Source: Corynebacterium falsenii
GTDB taxonomy: Bacteria; Actinomycetota; Actinomycetes; Mycobacteriales; Mycobacteriaceae
Assembly (NCBI RefSeq): GCF_020099275.1
Contig: NZ_CP083646.1
Coordinates: forward strand, 930,001-994,000
Direction of reading: 5' to 3'
DNA length: 64,000 bases
Part shown: positions 43,750-57,871 of the stretch, one piece after another
How the letters are laid out: each line of letters starts with the position of its first letter
How positions within the stretch are numbered: position 1 is the stretch's first letter
The notes under the pieces: model-generated
Told to the model about the DNA's origin: nothing
What the model saw: the letters and a program-made list of their open reading frames with translations, nothing else
Database searches by the model: none
Made by a program: the position numbers and the translations under genes

Positions 43750-43829
43750 GGCGGGGGCAATTTTGGGGGTAATTAGGGTCTGTTCTATACTCAACCCAGA
43801 CATGACGTCAGGTTGAGAATAGACCCCCG
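43750..43829 (+). promoter_or_regulatory. ramA promoter with G-tracts and a large imperfect inverted repeat
   Basis: -35 TTGGGG (43763-43768) and -10 TATACT (43786-43791) are 17 nt apart. Two G5 tracts (near 43752 and 43765) resemble RamA sites, in line with autoregulation known in C. glutamicum. The segment 43775-43795 is mirrored at about 43814-43829 as an imperfect inverted repeat sharing GGGTCT, TTCT and CAACC blocks, with TGACGTCA between the arms. Confidence 0.5.
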
Positions 43830-44000
43830 AGGTGAGGGTTCCGGTACCTGCCGGAGCTTCACATCGAGAACCGTTTTCCCAGCTCGCGGCCGCTTTACAG
43901 TAGCCAGGGCACTGCTAGATGGGCGAACCCTTCCCGAGGCCTTACTGGGGGAGACCAATTCTCCGGGCATCCCCGGGGACCCTTCTTGAGGAGTGAGCAC
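43792..44000 (+). other. Long structured 5' leader of ramA
   Basis: About 200 nt separate the predicted start site from the GTG. Several short hairpins are visible: TCCGG/CCGGA near 43840-43856, GGAG/CTCC near 43950-43965, and CCCCGGGG near 43971. I see no ORF inside it. Confidence 0.45.
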
Positions 44001-44858
44001 GTGGACCAACAGCGGCAACGCGAGGACGAAGACGTCATCATTTCTGCCCTCAATTCTTTAAAGAATGCCACTGGAATCCCGGTCACCATGTACGGCACGT
44101 GCATGGACGATGGGAAGCTGCACATCAACAAATGGGTGGGACTGCGCACTCCCGCTCTCTACAACCTGGAGATCAACGCCGGCGCGGGTGTCGGCGGCCG
44201 GGTGATGACCACGCGCCGCCCCGTGGGCGTATCCGACTACACCCGTACGAAGTACATCACCCACGAGTTCGACCGCCAGGTGCGCGACGAAGGGCTGCAC
44301 TCCATCGTGGCCGTGCCGGTGATCGTGTCGCGGGAAATGAAGGGGGTCCTGTACGGCGGGGTGCACTCCCGCGCCCGCATGGGGGACAAGGTGTTGGAAG
44401 AGGTCACCATGACCGCTCGCTGCCTCGAGCAGGAACTCGCGGTCAACGACGCCCTGCGTAAGAGCGACGGTGGCCGCGCCGCCGCTGCCGCATCACCCAA
44501 CCCGAAGCAGGTCCGCACGATGTCTGGCGCGGAGTGGGAGCAGGTCCGTGCTACTCACAGCAAGCTGCGCATGCTGGCTAACCGCGTGGATGATGACACT
44601 CTCCGCCGCGACCTCGAGGTCCTCTGCGATCAGATGGTCTCCCCGGTTCGGGTGAAGCAAACCACGAAGCTCTCCGCACGCGAGCTGGACGTTCTCGCCT
44701 GCGTGGCCCTGGGGCACACCAATGTGGAAGCCGCCGCCGAGATGGGCATTGGTGCGGAGACGGTGAAGAGCTACCTGCGCTCGGTCATGCGCAAGCTCGG
44801 GGCGCACACCCGTTACGAAGCCGTCAACGCTGCGCGCCGCATCGGAGCCCTGCCCTGA
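44001..44858 (+). CDS. ramA: LuxR-type transcriptional regulator RamA
   Basis: Master regulator of acetate and central carbon metabolism in corynebacteria. It is 285 aa from the GTG at 44001, with GAGGAG 7 nt upstream; the N-terminus VDQQRQREDED aligns with the known RamA start. A GAF-like sensor domain covers about 15-150 (GVGGRVMTTRRPVGVSDYTRTKYITHEFD, GLHSIVAVPVIVSREMKGVLYGG). The C-terminal HTH (about 220-285) reads TTKLSARELDVLACVALGHTNVEAAAEMGIGAETVKSYLRSVMRKLGAHTRYEAVNAARRIGALP, as in C. glutamicum RamA from memory. The CoA-transferase gene in this window is a plausible target. Confidence 0.92.
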   Translation: MDQQRQREDEDVIISALNSLKNATGIPVTMYGTCMDDGKLHINKWVGLRTPALYNLEINAGAGVGGRVMTTRRPVGVSDYTRTKYITHEFDRQVRDEGLHSIVAVPVIVSREMKGVLYGGVHSRARMGDKVLEEVTMTARCLEQELAVNDALRKSDGGRAAAAASPNPKQVRTMSGAEWEQVRATHSKLRMLANRVDDDTLRRDLEVLCDQMVSPVRVKQTTKLSARELDVLACVALGHTNVEAAAEMGIGAETVKSYLRSVMRKLGAHTRYEAVNAARRIGALP

Positions 44859-44892
44859 TCTGCTCTGCCCTGTTCCGCCCTGCCCTGATCCT
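44847..44892. repeat. GCCCT/GATC-rich tandem repeat after ramA
   Basis: Ten-base units of the form TGCCCTGATC, TGCTCTGCCC, TGTTCCGCCC, TGCCCTGATC follow the ramA stop codon, starting within its last codons. Confidence 0.75.
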
Positions 44893-44936
44893 CGGGTCTA
44901 GTGCGACCCAACTGAGACAACCCCGGCCTTTTTCTC

Positions 44937-44942
44937 TAGGCT
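44937..44942 (+). promoter_or_regulatory. TAGGCT -10 box of murA
   Basis: TAGGCT ends 7 nt before the GTG at 44950, with no Shine-Dalgarno sequence, indicating a leaderless murA transcript. Confidence 0.5.
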
Positions 44943-44949
44943 GGTGCCT

Positions 44950-46206
44950 GTGAAAGACACCTTTGTAGTTACTGGAGGAGCCCGCCTCTCCGGCGCCGTC
45001 AAGGTATCCGGCGCCAAGAACAGCGTGCTCAAGCTCATGTCCGCCGCACTGTTGGCAGAAGGCACCACCACGCTGACCAACTGCCCGCAGATCGCAGACG
45101 TTCCCTACATGGCCGATGTTCTGCGCGGGCTCGGCTGCGACGTGGAGCTCGATGGCTCCACCGTCCACATCACCACGCCAGCCGTCGTGGAGTACAACGC
45201 GGATTTCGATGCCGTCCGTCAGTTCCGCGCTTCGGTGGCCGTGCTGGGCCCCCTGACCGCTCGCCGGCTCAAGGCCCGCGTGGCCCTGCCCGGCGGCGAT
45301 GCTATCGGCTCCCGCCCGCTCGACATGCATCAATCTGGCTTGGAGAAGCTCGGCGCCCGCACGCACATCGAACACGGCTGCGTGGTCGCGGAAGCCGATG
45401 AGCTGCATGGAGCCACGATCAAGCTGGACTTCCCGTCGGTGGGTGCAACGGAAAACATCCTGACGGCGTCGGTCCTCGCCGAAGGCACAACCGTGCTGGA
45501 CAACGCCGCCCGCGAACCCGAGATCGTCGACTTGTGCATGATGCTCACCGAGATGGGCGCGAAGATCGAGGGCGCCGGGTCGAACACCATCACTGTTGAG
45601 GGCGTGAAGTCGCTGCGCCCCACGCAGCACGAGGTGGTCGGTGACCGCATCGTTGCAGGTACGTGGGCGTATGCGGCGGCGATGACCCAGGGTGACATCA
45701 CAGTGGGCGGCATCAACCCGCAGCACCTGCACTTCGTGCTGGAGAAGCTGAAGCTGGCGGGTGCGCAGGTGGAGACGTACCCGACGGGCTTCCGCGTGGT
45801 GCAAAACACCCCGCCGGTGGCCGTTGATTACCAGACGTTGCCGTTCCCCGGCTTCCCCACGGATCTGCAGCCCATGGCCATTGCGCTGTGCACGGTGAGC
45901 CAGGGGTTGAGCGTGATCACGGAGAACATTTTCGAATCGCGGTTCCGCTTCGTCGACGAGATGATGCGCCTTGGCGCCGATGCCTCCATTGACGGTCACC
46001 ATGTGGTGATCCGCGGTGGGCGCACGTTATCGTCTGCGCCGGTGTGGAGCTCCGACATTCGCGCCGGTGCGGGCCTAGTGCTCGCTGGCCTGGTCGCCGA
46101 GGGGGAGACGGTGGTGCACGACGTCTACCACATCGACCGTGGCTACCCGGATTTCCCGGAGCAGCTCAATGCGCTGGGTGCGCACGTGGAGCGCCGCTCC
46201 GAGTAG
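44950..46206 (+). CDS. murA: UDP-N-acetylglucosamine 1-carboxyvinyltransferase
   Basis: First committed step of peptidoglycan synthesis, enolpyruvyl transfer from PEP to UDP-GlcNAc. It is 418 aa from the GTG at 44950 ([13 protein letters not shown]). The active-site loop reads [15 protein letters not shown]: Asp117 replaces the Cys of E. coli MurA (Cys115), as in M. tuberculosis. Since fosfomycin alkylates that cysteine, the enzyme should be intrinsically insensitive. Other motifs are [41 protein letters not shown] and the C-terminal [21 protein letters not shown]. The order ramA-murA-rrn is typical of the genus. Confidence 0.95.
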   Translation: MKDTFVVTGGARLSGAVKVSGAKNSVLKLMSAALLAEGTTTLTNCPQIADVPYMADVLRGLGCDVELDGSTVHITTPAVVEYNADFDAVRQFRASVAVLGPLTARRLKARVALPGGDAIGSRPLDMHQSGLEKLGARTHIEHGCVVAEADELHGATIKLDFPSVGATENILTASVLAEGTTVLDNAAREPEIVDLCMMLTEMGAKIEGAGSNTITVEGVKSLRPTQHEVVGDRIVAGTWAYAAAMTQGDITVGGINPQHLHFVLEKLKLAGAQVETYPTGFRVVQNTPPVAVDYQTLPFPGFPTDLQPMAIALCTVSQGLSVITENIFESRFRFVDEMMRLGADASIDGHHVVIRGGRTLSSAPVWSSDIRAGAGLVLAGLVAEGETVVHDVYHIDRGYPDFPEQLNALGAHVERRSE

Positions 46207-46921
46207 CTGGCCTTCGGGGTGGCCGTTCCGTTTTGGTTGGTGGTTCGGCTTCTTTGTGGTTCGACGCCATCATGGTGTGTGGTTGTTGGGTGGTGTTTGT
46301 GGGGCGTGAGCTGGGGATTTGTGTGTTGGTGGTGGGGTGTGTAGATTTATTCGAGTCAGCGCGACCGACACCGCGACCGTGACCACAATAGTTACCGAGA
46401 TTGTTCTTGGGTGATGTGGTGGGTGTGCGGCAGGACAACGGCCCTGACGGTTTCCATTGAAGTAGCAGTGGTGTTCACCGAGTGTTTACATCCTGTTCGC
46501 CACGGATTTGCTTTGTAGCGTGTGGTTGGTATAAGCTCGGATTCCTGTCACGATGAGCTCCACATCTTGTGGGTGTGGGTGGTTTGTTGTGTGCGTAAGT
46601 TGTTTGAGAACTCAATAGTGTGATGAACCAAGTGCAGTGCATGATGGCATGTTTTGTGTTGTTGTGTGCTGTTGAATGATTATTTTTTTCAACCTTGTTG
46701 ATTGTTCATCGTTGGCCGCATGGTCGCATGCCGTTTATGGGTGTGTGGTTGGTGTGGTTCGTGCCAGCGCGGGTGGGTAACGCCGCCGCGTTAAATATTG
46801 TGGTGCGTAATCCCCTACTTATTGTTTTTGTGGGTGGGGGTCTGATGATGAATGTTTTGATTTTTTGTCAGTAATTTTTGGTTATTTTGCCAGTTGTTCA
46901 GGCTCTTTGTTCTGAAACAAT
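46207..46921 (+). promoter_or_regulatory. rRNA operon promoter and leader region
   Basis: No protein gene lies in these 715 nt. A plausible promoter has -35 TTGCTT (46508-46513) and -10 TATAAG (46530-46535), 16 nt apart. The leader contains TGTTTGAGAACTCAATAGTG (46601-46620), a conserved actinobacterial antitermination/processing element whose core TTGTTTGAGAACT recurs in the 16S-23S spacer. Further promoters may exist upstream in the T/G-rich stretch. Confidence 0.6.
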
Positions 46922-46923
46922 GT

Positions 46924-51908
<4,985 letters not shown>

Positions 51909-52104
51909 ACATAAAATTGTTGGTTTGTGTGGATCACACCCGTAGCACCCGTTTGGTGGTGTTCGGCTGGTCACATGGAGCGTGTTGGATAAACGATTAT
52001 TCTTGTTGCCCTGTTTGTGGGTTGCTCGCGTCTGTTATGCAGTGTCTGGAACGACACGGCACACCACCACCATGGTGTGGGTGGGTGTGTTTGGTTCCGT
52101 TTGT

Positions 52105-52222
52105 TGTGTCGGTGGTTGTTAGCGGTAAGGATCCGCCCGGTCCCTTTCCGAACCCGGTAGCTAAGCTTACCTGCGCTGATGGTACTGCACCTGGGAGGGT
52201 GTGGGAGAGTAAGTCACCGCCG
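52105..52222 (+). rRNA. rrf: 5S ribosomal RNA
   Basis: Contains CCGAACCCGGTAGCTAAGC and GATGGTACTGCACCTGGGAG, the conserved 5S core. Helix I is formed by TCGGTGG at the 5' end and TCACCGCC at the 3' end. Boundaries are approximate. Confidence 0.93.
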
Positions 52223-52239
52223 GCCTTAAACTTGATAGT

Positions 52240-52306
52240 GGGTGGTCAGTGTTGGCTGTGTTTGTCACAAAAAGAAGGTGATGATCACAACCGGCACTGA
52301 CCACCC
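52240..52306 (+). terminator. rRNA operon terminator
   Basis: GGGTGGTCAGTG (52240-52251) pairs perfectly with CACTGACCACCC (52295-52306) across a 43-nt loop that is itself partly paired (TGTG/CACA), followed by TCTCTT. Confidence 0.85.
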
Positions 52307-52623
52307 TCTCTTGCATGCGCAAAAAAGATGAGCTCCCTGCATGCGTCGGTGGATGAGGGGTAAGGGGACCCGTCTTGGTTTGTAGAGCTTTCTAGTTCGA
52401 CATCGCATGGAGAAGTGTACGTTCGCTGTGTTTTGCGGGTTAGCTTTCTGCAAAAGCCCAGTTGATCAAAGGTGCTTCCTCACAGAACACGGCATGCGCA
52501 CACGGTAAATCGGCGGAGTGCGCTGACAATGTGATCTCTTTGTGAGGCTCCCGCTTCTTCAGGGTCGTCCGAATCCCTATTCGTCGGGAGCTTTCAAACG
52601 AACGTCTCATAGACAAAAAAATT

Positions 52624-52652
52624 GGCGCTCCCAAGAACGGGGGCGCCGTTTT
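52624..52652 (+). terminator. Orphan plus-strand terminator
   Basis: GGCGCTCCC (52624-52632) pairs with GGGGGCGCC (52639-52647, one G-U), followed by GTTTT. It is more than 300 nt beyond the rRNA terminator, and no annotated plus-strand gene ends here. Confidence 0.75.
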
Positions 52653-52760
52653 AGCAGCGGATTACATCGGTCTTGCGGGGGGTGCGAGGTTTTCGGTGGC
52701 TAGCTCTTGGCGAGGTCCTCTTGGTGAGTGTCGCAGTCTGCACTGCCTTGCTGTACTTGA

Positions 52761-52790
52761 CTGAGCCCACCTGAGCCCACCTGAGTCCAC
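52761..52790. repeat. Decamer tandem repeat CTGAGCCCAC, three copies
   Basis: CTGAGCCCAC at 52761 and 52771 and CTGAGTCCAC at 52781, about 50 nt beyond the stop of the minus-strand NCS2 permease gene. Confidence 0.85.
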
Positions 52791-52837
52791 TGAGTTCTAG
52801 TTAGTCCTACAGTGGCTCACTAGGAATGGAAGCGTTG

Positions 52838-54289
52838 TTACGGCTGCTTCCAGTTGTCGCGCGTCACGGGCGCATCGCCGAAGCCATCGTGGTCGTCATC
52901 GGAGGAGTTAATGCCACCGCGGAACGTATCGTGGGCGGATGGTTTCACCGAATGTGGGGCCCGGTCAGCCGTGTTGAACAGCAAGTTGAGAACAATCGCC
53001 GTCACGGAGCCGATACAAATACCCGAAGCGAGGAAGGTCTGGGCCGAAGCCGGCAGCTGGGTAAACAGCGACGGCGATACAGCCGGAAGCAGTGCCACAC
53101 CCAGCGGCACGGCAATGACGATCACATTGGATTCAGTGAATTTCACCTTGGACAGAGTCCTGACACCCGACGCCGCGACCATGCCGAACAGCGCAATGCC
53201 CGCACCGCCCAACACGGGGGCGGGGATCGCAGCTACAAGCGCGGCCGTCTTCGGGATCAGACCTAAAACAACCAACATTCCGCCCGCTGCGGCCGTGACC
53301 CAGCGAGACCGCACACCGGTAATCGACAACACACCGATGTTCTGGGCGAACGCAGTGTACTGAAAGGTATTGAACACTCCACCCAGGACCGTTGCAGCAC
53401 CATCGGCGCGGAGGGTGTCCGCAATGCGCTTGTTGTCGATCTCCGTGTCCGTGATCTCACCAATGGCCAGCACGTCGCCCGTGGCCTCGACCATCGTCAC
53501 CAGCGACACGATGCACATGGCGAAGACTGCTGCGAATACGAAGTGCGGAGCACCGAAGTAGAACGGCGAGGTGATGCCAAACAAAGGGGAGTCCTTTGTT
53601 TCGGTCCAATCCACCATTCCCAGTGGAATGCACACCAGCAGGCCCGTGATCATGCCAACCAGCACGGCAATGCGGGACAACCACTCTGGCCCCCAGCGTT
53701 CAATCACCAGGATCAGGACCAGCACGAAGGCGGCGATACCGAGATTCTGCGCGGTGCCGTACTCACTCGTTCCCTTCACGGCTGCACCACCGCCCACCCA
53801 GTCGGCGGCGACCGGCATCAGGGTTGTACCGATGATGAGCAGCACCGTGCCGGTCACCAGCGGCGGGAAGAACTTCAGCAGCGATGCGAACAGTGGCGCA
53901 AAGAGAATCATGAAGATGCCCGACGCGATTACCGAACCGTAAATGGCGGGCACGCCGTACTGAGAGCCAATCGTCACCATGGGGATGGCCGCAGAGAATG
54001 TGCAGCCCTGGATCAGCGGTAGCCGCACGCCGAATCGCCAAATTCCCACCGACTGAACAATCGTGGCGATACCCGCCACGAACAGATCGGCCGCGATGAG
54101 GTGGGGAATATCTCCGGGAGACATCTTTCCGGCGTCGACCAAAGCCCACCCGACGAACAGGGGAACCGCAACAGCTCCGGCATACGCCGCGAGAACGTGT
54201 TGGAAGCCGAGAATGAGAAGTTTAGGCAGGCCCGGATACTCATTGACGGGATGAGCGACCCGGGCGGCATGTTCAGTTTTCGTAGTCAC
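52838..54289 (-). CDS. NCS2-family purine/xanthine permease
   Basis: Proton-coupled nucleobase importer of the xanthine/uric-acid branch, 483 aa from the GTG at 54289. Fourteen spans are expected. The conserved QH in the first span is ILGFQHVLAAYAGAV, and the NCS2 signature QNxGxxxxTG is AQNIGVLSITGVRSR. The acidic position of TM8 is within MVEATGDVLAIGEITDT. TACAGT on the minus strand ends 6 nt before the GTG, suggesting a leaderless transcript. Specificity for xanthine rather than uracil rests on the overall sequence type and is inferred. It faces an ABC transporter gene across a shared 21-bp palindrome. Confidence 0.88.
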   Translation of the reverse strand: MTTKTEHAARVAHPVNEYPGLPKLLILGFQHVLAAYAGAVAVPLFVGWALVDAGKMSPGDIPHLIAADLFVAGIATIVQSVGIWRFGVRLPLIQGCTFSAAIPMVTIGSQYGVPAIYGSVIASGIFMILFAPLFASLLKFFPPLVTGTVLLIIGTTLMPVAADWVGGGAAVKGTSEYGTAQNLGIAAFVLVLILVIERWGPEWLSRIAVLVGMITGLLVCIPLGMVDWTETKDSPLFGITSPFYFGAPHFVFAAVFAMCIVSLVTMVEATGDVLAIGEITDTEIDNKRIADTLRADGAATVLGGVFNTFQYTAFAQNIGVLSITGVRSRWVTAAAGGMLVVLGLIPKTAALVAAIPAPVLGGAGIALFGMVAASGVRTLSKVKFTESNVIVIAVPLGVALLPAVSPSLFTQLPASAQTFLASGICIGSVTAIVLNLLFNTADRAPHSVKPSAHDTFRGGINSSDDDHDGFGDAPVTRDNWKQP

Positions 54290-54362
54290 GCCTAGACTGT
54301 AAGCCCCCGCAAACGTGCAGGTAAATTCCACGGCGATATGGGGGATGTCTCCGCTGCCCCTT

Positions 54363-54383
54363 AGAATAGGGTGACTCTATTCT
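54363..54383. promoter_or_regulatory. 21-bp palindrome between the NCS2 and ABC genes
   Basis: The arms AGAATAG (54363-54369) and CTATTCT (54377-54383) are perfect, and the 7-nt centre GGTGACT continues the symmetry with GT/AC. Eighteen of 20 paired positions match. It overlaps the likely -35 region of the ABC gene, whose -10 may be CATAAT at 54401-54406. Confidence 0.6.
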
Positions 54384-54427
54384 GGCGGTAGCCACGTGCG
54401 CATAATCGCCACCCTGCAAGGAGCATG

Positions 54428-55231
54428 ATGTCCCCCGAAACCCCTCGCACCACCCCGCACACCACTGCAGCAACCGCAGACAGCGCAGCGAATACAGCTA
54501 ACGCAGCAATCGCCGCCTCCGCGGAAGGCCTTTGCAAGACCTACGGCCAAGGTGAAACCACCGTCAAGGCCATCGACAACATCAGCGTGCAGTTCCAGCG
54601 CGGACACTTCACCGCCATCATGGGTCCATCCGGCTCGGGCAAGTCCACCCTCATGCACTGCATGGCCGGTCTGGATTCCATCTCCAGCGGCCACGCCTAC
54701 ATCGGCGGCACGGACATCTCCACGCTCAAGGACAAGGAGATCACCGACCTGCGCCGCGATCGGTTGGGATTTATCTTCCAATCCTTCAACCTCGTTCCCA
54801 CACTTACCGCCGCGGAGAACATCACCCTGCCCAGCGACATCGCCGGCAAGAAGGTGGACAAGCAATGGTTCGATGAGGTCACGCAGCGCCTGGGCCTCAC
54901 CCCGCGCCTGCGGCACCGCCCGTCGGAGCTTTCCGGTGGCCAGCAGCAGCGCGTGGCCTGCGCCCGCGCCCTCGTAGCCCGGCCGGAGATCATCTTCGGC
55001 GACGAGCCCACCGGCAACCTTGATTCCAACAGCTCCGCCGAGGTGCTGGGCATTCTGCGATCAGCCGTGGACGACTTTGACCAGACCGTCGTGATCGTCA
55101 CCCACGATCCCAAGGCCGCCGCGTACGCCGACCGGGTGGTGTTCCTCTCCGACGGCCACATCGCCGCCGAGATCACCGATCCCACGATGGAGGACATCCT
55201 CGACGTCATGAGCACGATCGGGGAGCTGTAA
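54428..55231 (+). CDS. ABC transporter ATP-binding protein, MacB/LolD type
   Basis: ATPase paired with the FtsX-like permease that follows, 267 aa from the second of two adjacent ATGs (54425 and 54428); AAGGAG sits only 4 nt before it. An Ala/Thr-rich N-terminus of about 30 residues precedes the domain. Walker A is GPSGSGKST, the signature is [15 protein letters not shown] and Walker B is IIFGDEPTGNLD. The GNLDSNSSAEVL stretch marks the MacB/LolD class, which drives mechanotransmission or export rather than uptake. Its stop TAATG overlaps the start of the permease gene. Confidence 0.9.
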   Translation: MSPETPRTTPHTTAATADSAANTANAAIAASAEGLCKTYGQGETTVKAIDNISVQFQRGHFTAIMGPSGSGKSTLMHCMAGLDSISSGHAYIGGTDISTLKDKEITDLRRDRLGFIFQSFNLVPTLTAAENITLPSDIAGKKVDKQWFDEVTQRLGLTPRLRHRPSELSGGQQQRVACARALVARPEIIFGDEPTGNLDSNSSAEVLGILRSAVDDFDQTVVIVTHDPKAAAYADRVVFLSDGHIAAEITDPTMEDILDVMSTIGEL

Positions 55232-57808
55232 TGAGCTCATCCTCTGGCACCTCCGCCATCACCCGCGTCTCCATGCGCAGCCTCGCGGCACACAAGGTTC
55301 GCTTCGTCCTCACAATTCTGTCCGTGGTTCTGGGAACCGCTTTCATCGCGGGCTCGTTCATGTTCACCAACTCCCTGTCGCGCACGTTCGACGGGCTGTT
55401 CTCCGACATTTACGACGACGTGGGGGCGGTCGTGGAACCGCAGCCGGGGCAGCCACCCCTGCCACCCCAGTTTGTTGATGAGGTGGGGGCGCAGCCTGGC
55501 GTCGACAAGGTCAATGTCGCCGATGAAACCCAGGCAGTATTCGCCACGAAGGACGGCACTGTCATCCGCACCGGCGGCGCCCCCAGCGTGATTCGCGCGT
55601 ACTACCCGGAGGATCAGACGGTCGGGCTCCAAGCGCCGATCGTCGAAGGCCAAGCGCCGACCACGCCGACGGACATGATCCTCAACCGCGCCGCCGCGGA
55701 GAAATTCAACGTCCACCCCGGCGATACCCTCACTGCGGTGGATGCCATGAACCGGCGGGATTTCACCGTCACGGGCATCTACGATTTCTCCGCCGCCGCG
55801 GGCGGCTACGTGGGTGGCATGGTCACCCCGGCCACGTATGTGCAGGACTTCGGCGCGACGGGCCTAGCCAAAGGAGTGTACGTGGACGCCAAACCGGGCG
55901 TTTCCTCGCAGCAACTCGTGGCAGAACTGCGGCAGGCCTACCCGAACCTGCAGGTCCGCACGGGCCAGGAGCTCGCCGACGAATCCACCGCGAAGGTGGA
56001 GGATTCGCTGGGATTCCTCAATTACTTCCTCGTGGCGTTTGGGCTCATCGCGCTGCTGGTGGGCGCGTTTATCATCGCCAATACCTTCAGCATGATCGTG
56101 GCGCAGCGCACGCGCGAGTTCGCCTTGCTGCGGGCGCTCGGCACGTCGCGCAGGCAGCTGACCTCGTCCGTGGTAGTCGAATCGATCGTGATCGGCATCA
56201 TCGGGTCGCTGCTGGGCGTGCTCGCCGGCGTGGGTCTGGTGCACGCGATCTACGCGGCGATGGATGCGTTCGGCTTCGGGCTGCCCTCGAGCGGGGTGTC
56301 GCTGACGGTCAAGGCCGTTGTGGCACCGCTGATCGTGGGCGTACTCGTGACGGTCGCCTGCACGCCGGGCCGGTCGCGTTCGGCCGGTCGAGGCGATGCG
56401 TTCCGGTGACCAGTCCTCATCGTCGTCGTTGGTGAAGCGGACTGTGGCTGGCGGGGTGGCTTTCCTCATCGGCGTGGTGGCCATGGTGGTTGCTATTTCT
56501 CTTTCCGACGTCGCCACGTCCACCCGGGCCATCACGTTGGGTGTGGGTGCGGCACTGATGATCTTGGGCACGTTCCTATTCAGTCCGGCGCTGGGCAGGC
56601 CAGTGGTGCCCGCACTGGGCCGGGTGCTCGGCGCCCCGTTCGGCGCGGTGGGCAAGCTCGCCGCTACGAACTCGCAGCGCAATCCGCGGCGCACGGCGAC
56701 CACGGCGTTTGCCCTGACCCTGGGACTCACGCTGGTTGCCTGCTTCGGCATGCTCGGCGCCACGATGAAGCAGTCCGTGACGGACATCGTGTCGTCTTCA
56801 GTGAAGTCGGATCTGGTGATCACCGGGCCGCAGCAATCGTTCTTCCCCCTGCCAGACCAACTCATCACTGATGTGGAGAAGGCCCCTGGGGTGGCGTCGA
56901 CGGTGGAGTTCGGCGTGACGCCACTGGCAATCGGGCCTATCGCCAACGGTGGCGGGCCGGGCGGGGAATTCGGCGCGGGGTATGCGCGCGGCGATATTTC
57001 CTCGGCGATGGCGTTCACGATGGCACAGGGCACGGCGGATTTCACCCAGCCAGGGTTTATTGCGGACAAGGACGTGGCCGCAGCCAACGGCTGGACCGTG
57101 GGCAGCACCGTGCAGGCGAGCATCCCGAACTCTCCGTTCTCATTCCCCGTGACGTTGATGGGGACCTATGACCCCACCCCGGCGCTGGGACCGTTCGTGG
57201 TCAGCTGGCCCACTCTGGAGCCCCTGGTGCAAGAGGGCCAACCGCTCGCTGGTGGCAACGGGCTTCGAACCCTCATGGTGATGGTCACGGGCAACGGGTC
57301 GCAGTCGGTGCGGTCGCTGCAGGATGAGCTGAATAAGGTGACGGAACCGTTCGTCATCGCGCAGGTGCAAACGCCCACGGAGTACGCAGGCCAGCAGGCG
57401 GTGCTGGTGGATCAGATGCTCAACATTCTCTATTCCCTGCTGGCACTGGCGATCATCGTTGCGGTGCTGGGAATCATCAACACCCTGGCGCTCAACGTCA
57501 TTGAGCGCAGACAGGAGCTGGGCATGCTCCGCGCGGTAGGTATGCACCGCCGCCAGATCCGCAGGATGATCACCCTCGAGGCCGTTCAGATTGCGGTGTT
57601 TGGTGCGATCATCGGCGCGGTATTGGGTGTGGTGCTGGGATTCGCGTTCGTGGAGGTGCTCTCCAACGAGGGGTTGGGCCCGGCTGTTGTGCCCTGGACG
57701 CTCATCGTGGTGATGTTGTTGGCCTCTGCGGTGGTGGGGGCGGTGGCGGCCATCTGGCCGGCCATTAAGGCGGCGCGGACCCCGCCGTTGGAGGCCATTG
57801 CTGACTAG
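55231..57808 (+). pseudogene. FtsX/MacB-type ABC permease split by a frameshift
   Basis: One permease gene of about 850 codons read in two frames. The first part (55231-56409, 392 aa) has an N-terminal span, a periplasmic MacB-like domain and three spans (FLNYFLVAFGLIALLVGAFIIANTFSM, VVVESIVIGIIGSLLGVLAGVGLVHAI, KAVVAPLIVGVLVTVA), and ends out of frame. The second part (56396-57808, 470 aa) starts MRSGDQ and carries another span, a second domain and the final spans with VIERRQELGMLRAVGMHRRQIRRMI. Reading frame 3 back from 56396 gives SPARRAGRVRPVEAMRSGD, the expected continuation after VTV, so a few bases are probably lost near 56355-56365. The two parts overlap by 14 nt and could still be translated as separate halves. 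A sequencing error is also possible. Confidence 0.8.
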
Positions 57809-57828
57809 CTGTGTTGGGAGCTAGTCAG
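57801..57828. terminator. Hairpin between the ABC permease and creatinase genes
   Basis: CTGACTAGCT (57801-57810) and AGCTAGTCAG (57819-57828) pair perfectly with an 8-nt loop. The left arm contains the permease stop codon. Without a clear T-tract it may serve both converging genes. Confidence 0.65.
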
Positions 57829-57871
57829 CGTTGTGGCGGGGTCGGGCTAGAACTGAATGATCACTGGGGGA

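Larger units (their letters stand above)
52307..52837. other. Intergenic region with a possible structured RNA
   Basis: No protein gene is supported. The plus strand at about 52551-52600 can fold into a long hairpin: AGGCTCCCG pairs with CGGGAGCTT around an inner AGGG/CCCT stem. A terminator with U-tract follows at 52624-52652. TGCATGCG occurs twice near 52313 and 52340. A small RNA ending at 52652 is possible. Confidence 0.4.

Noticed and set aside
52440..52634. A 64-codon minus-strand ORF
   Set aside because: Its start lies inside a terminator stem, there is no ribosome site and the translation resembles no family.
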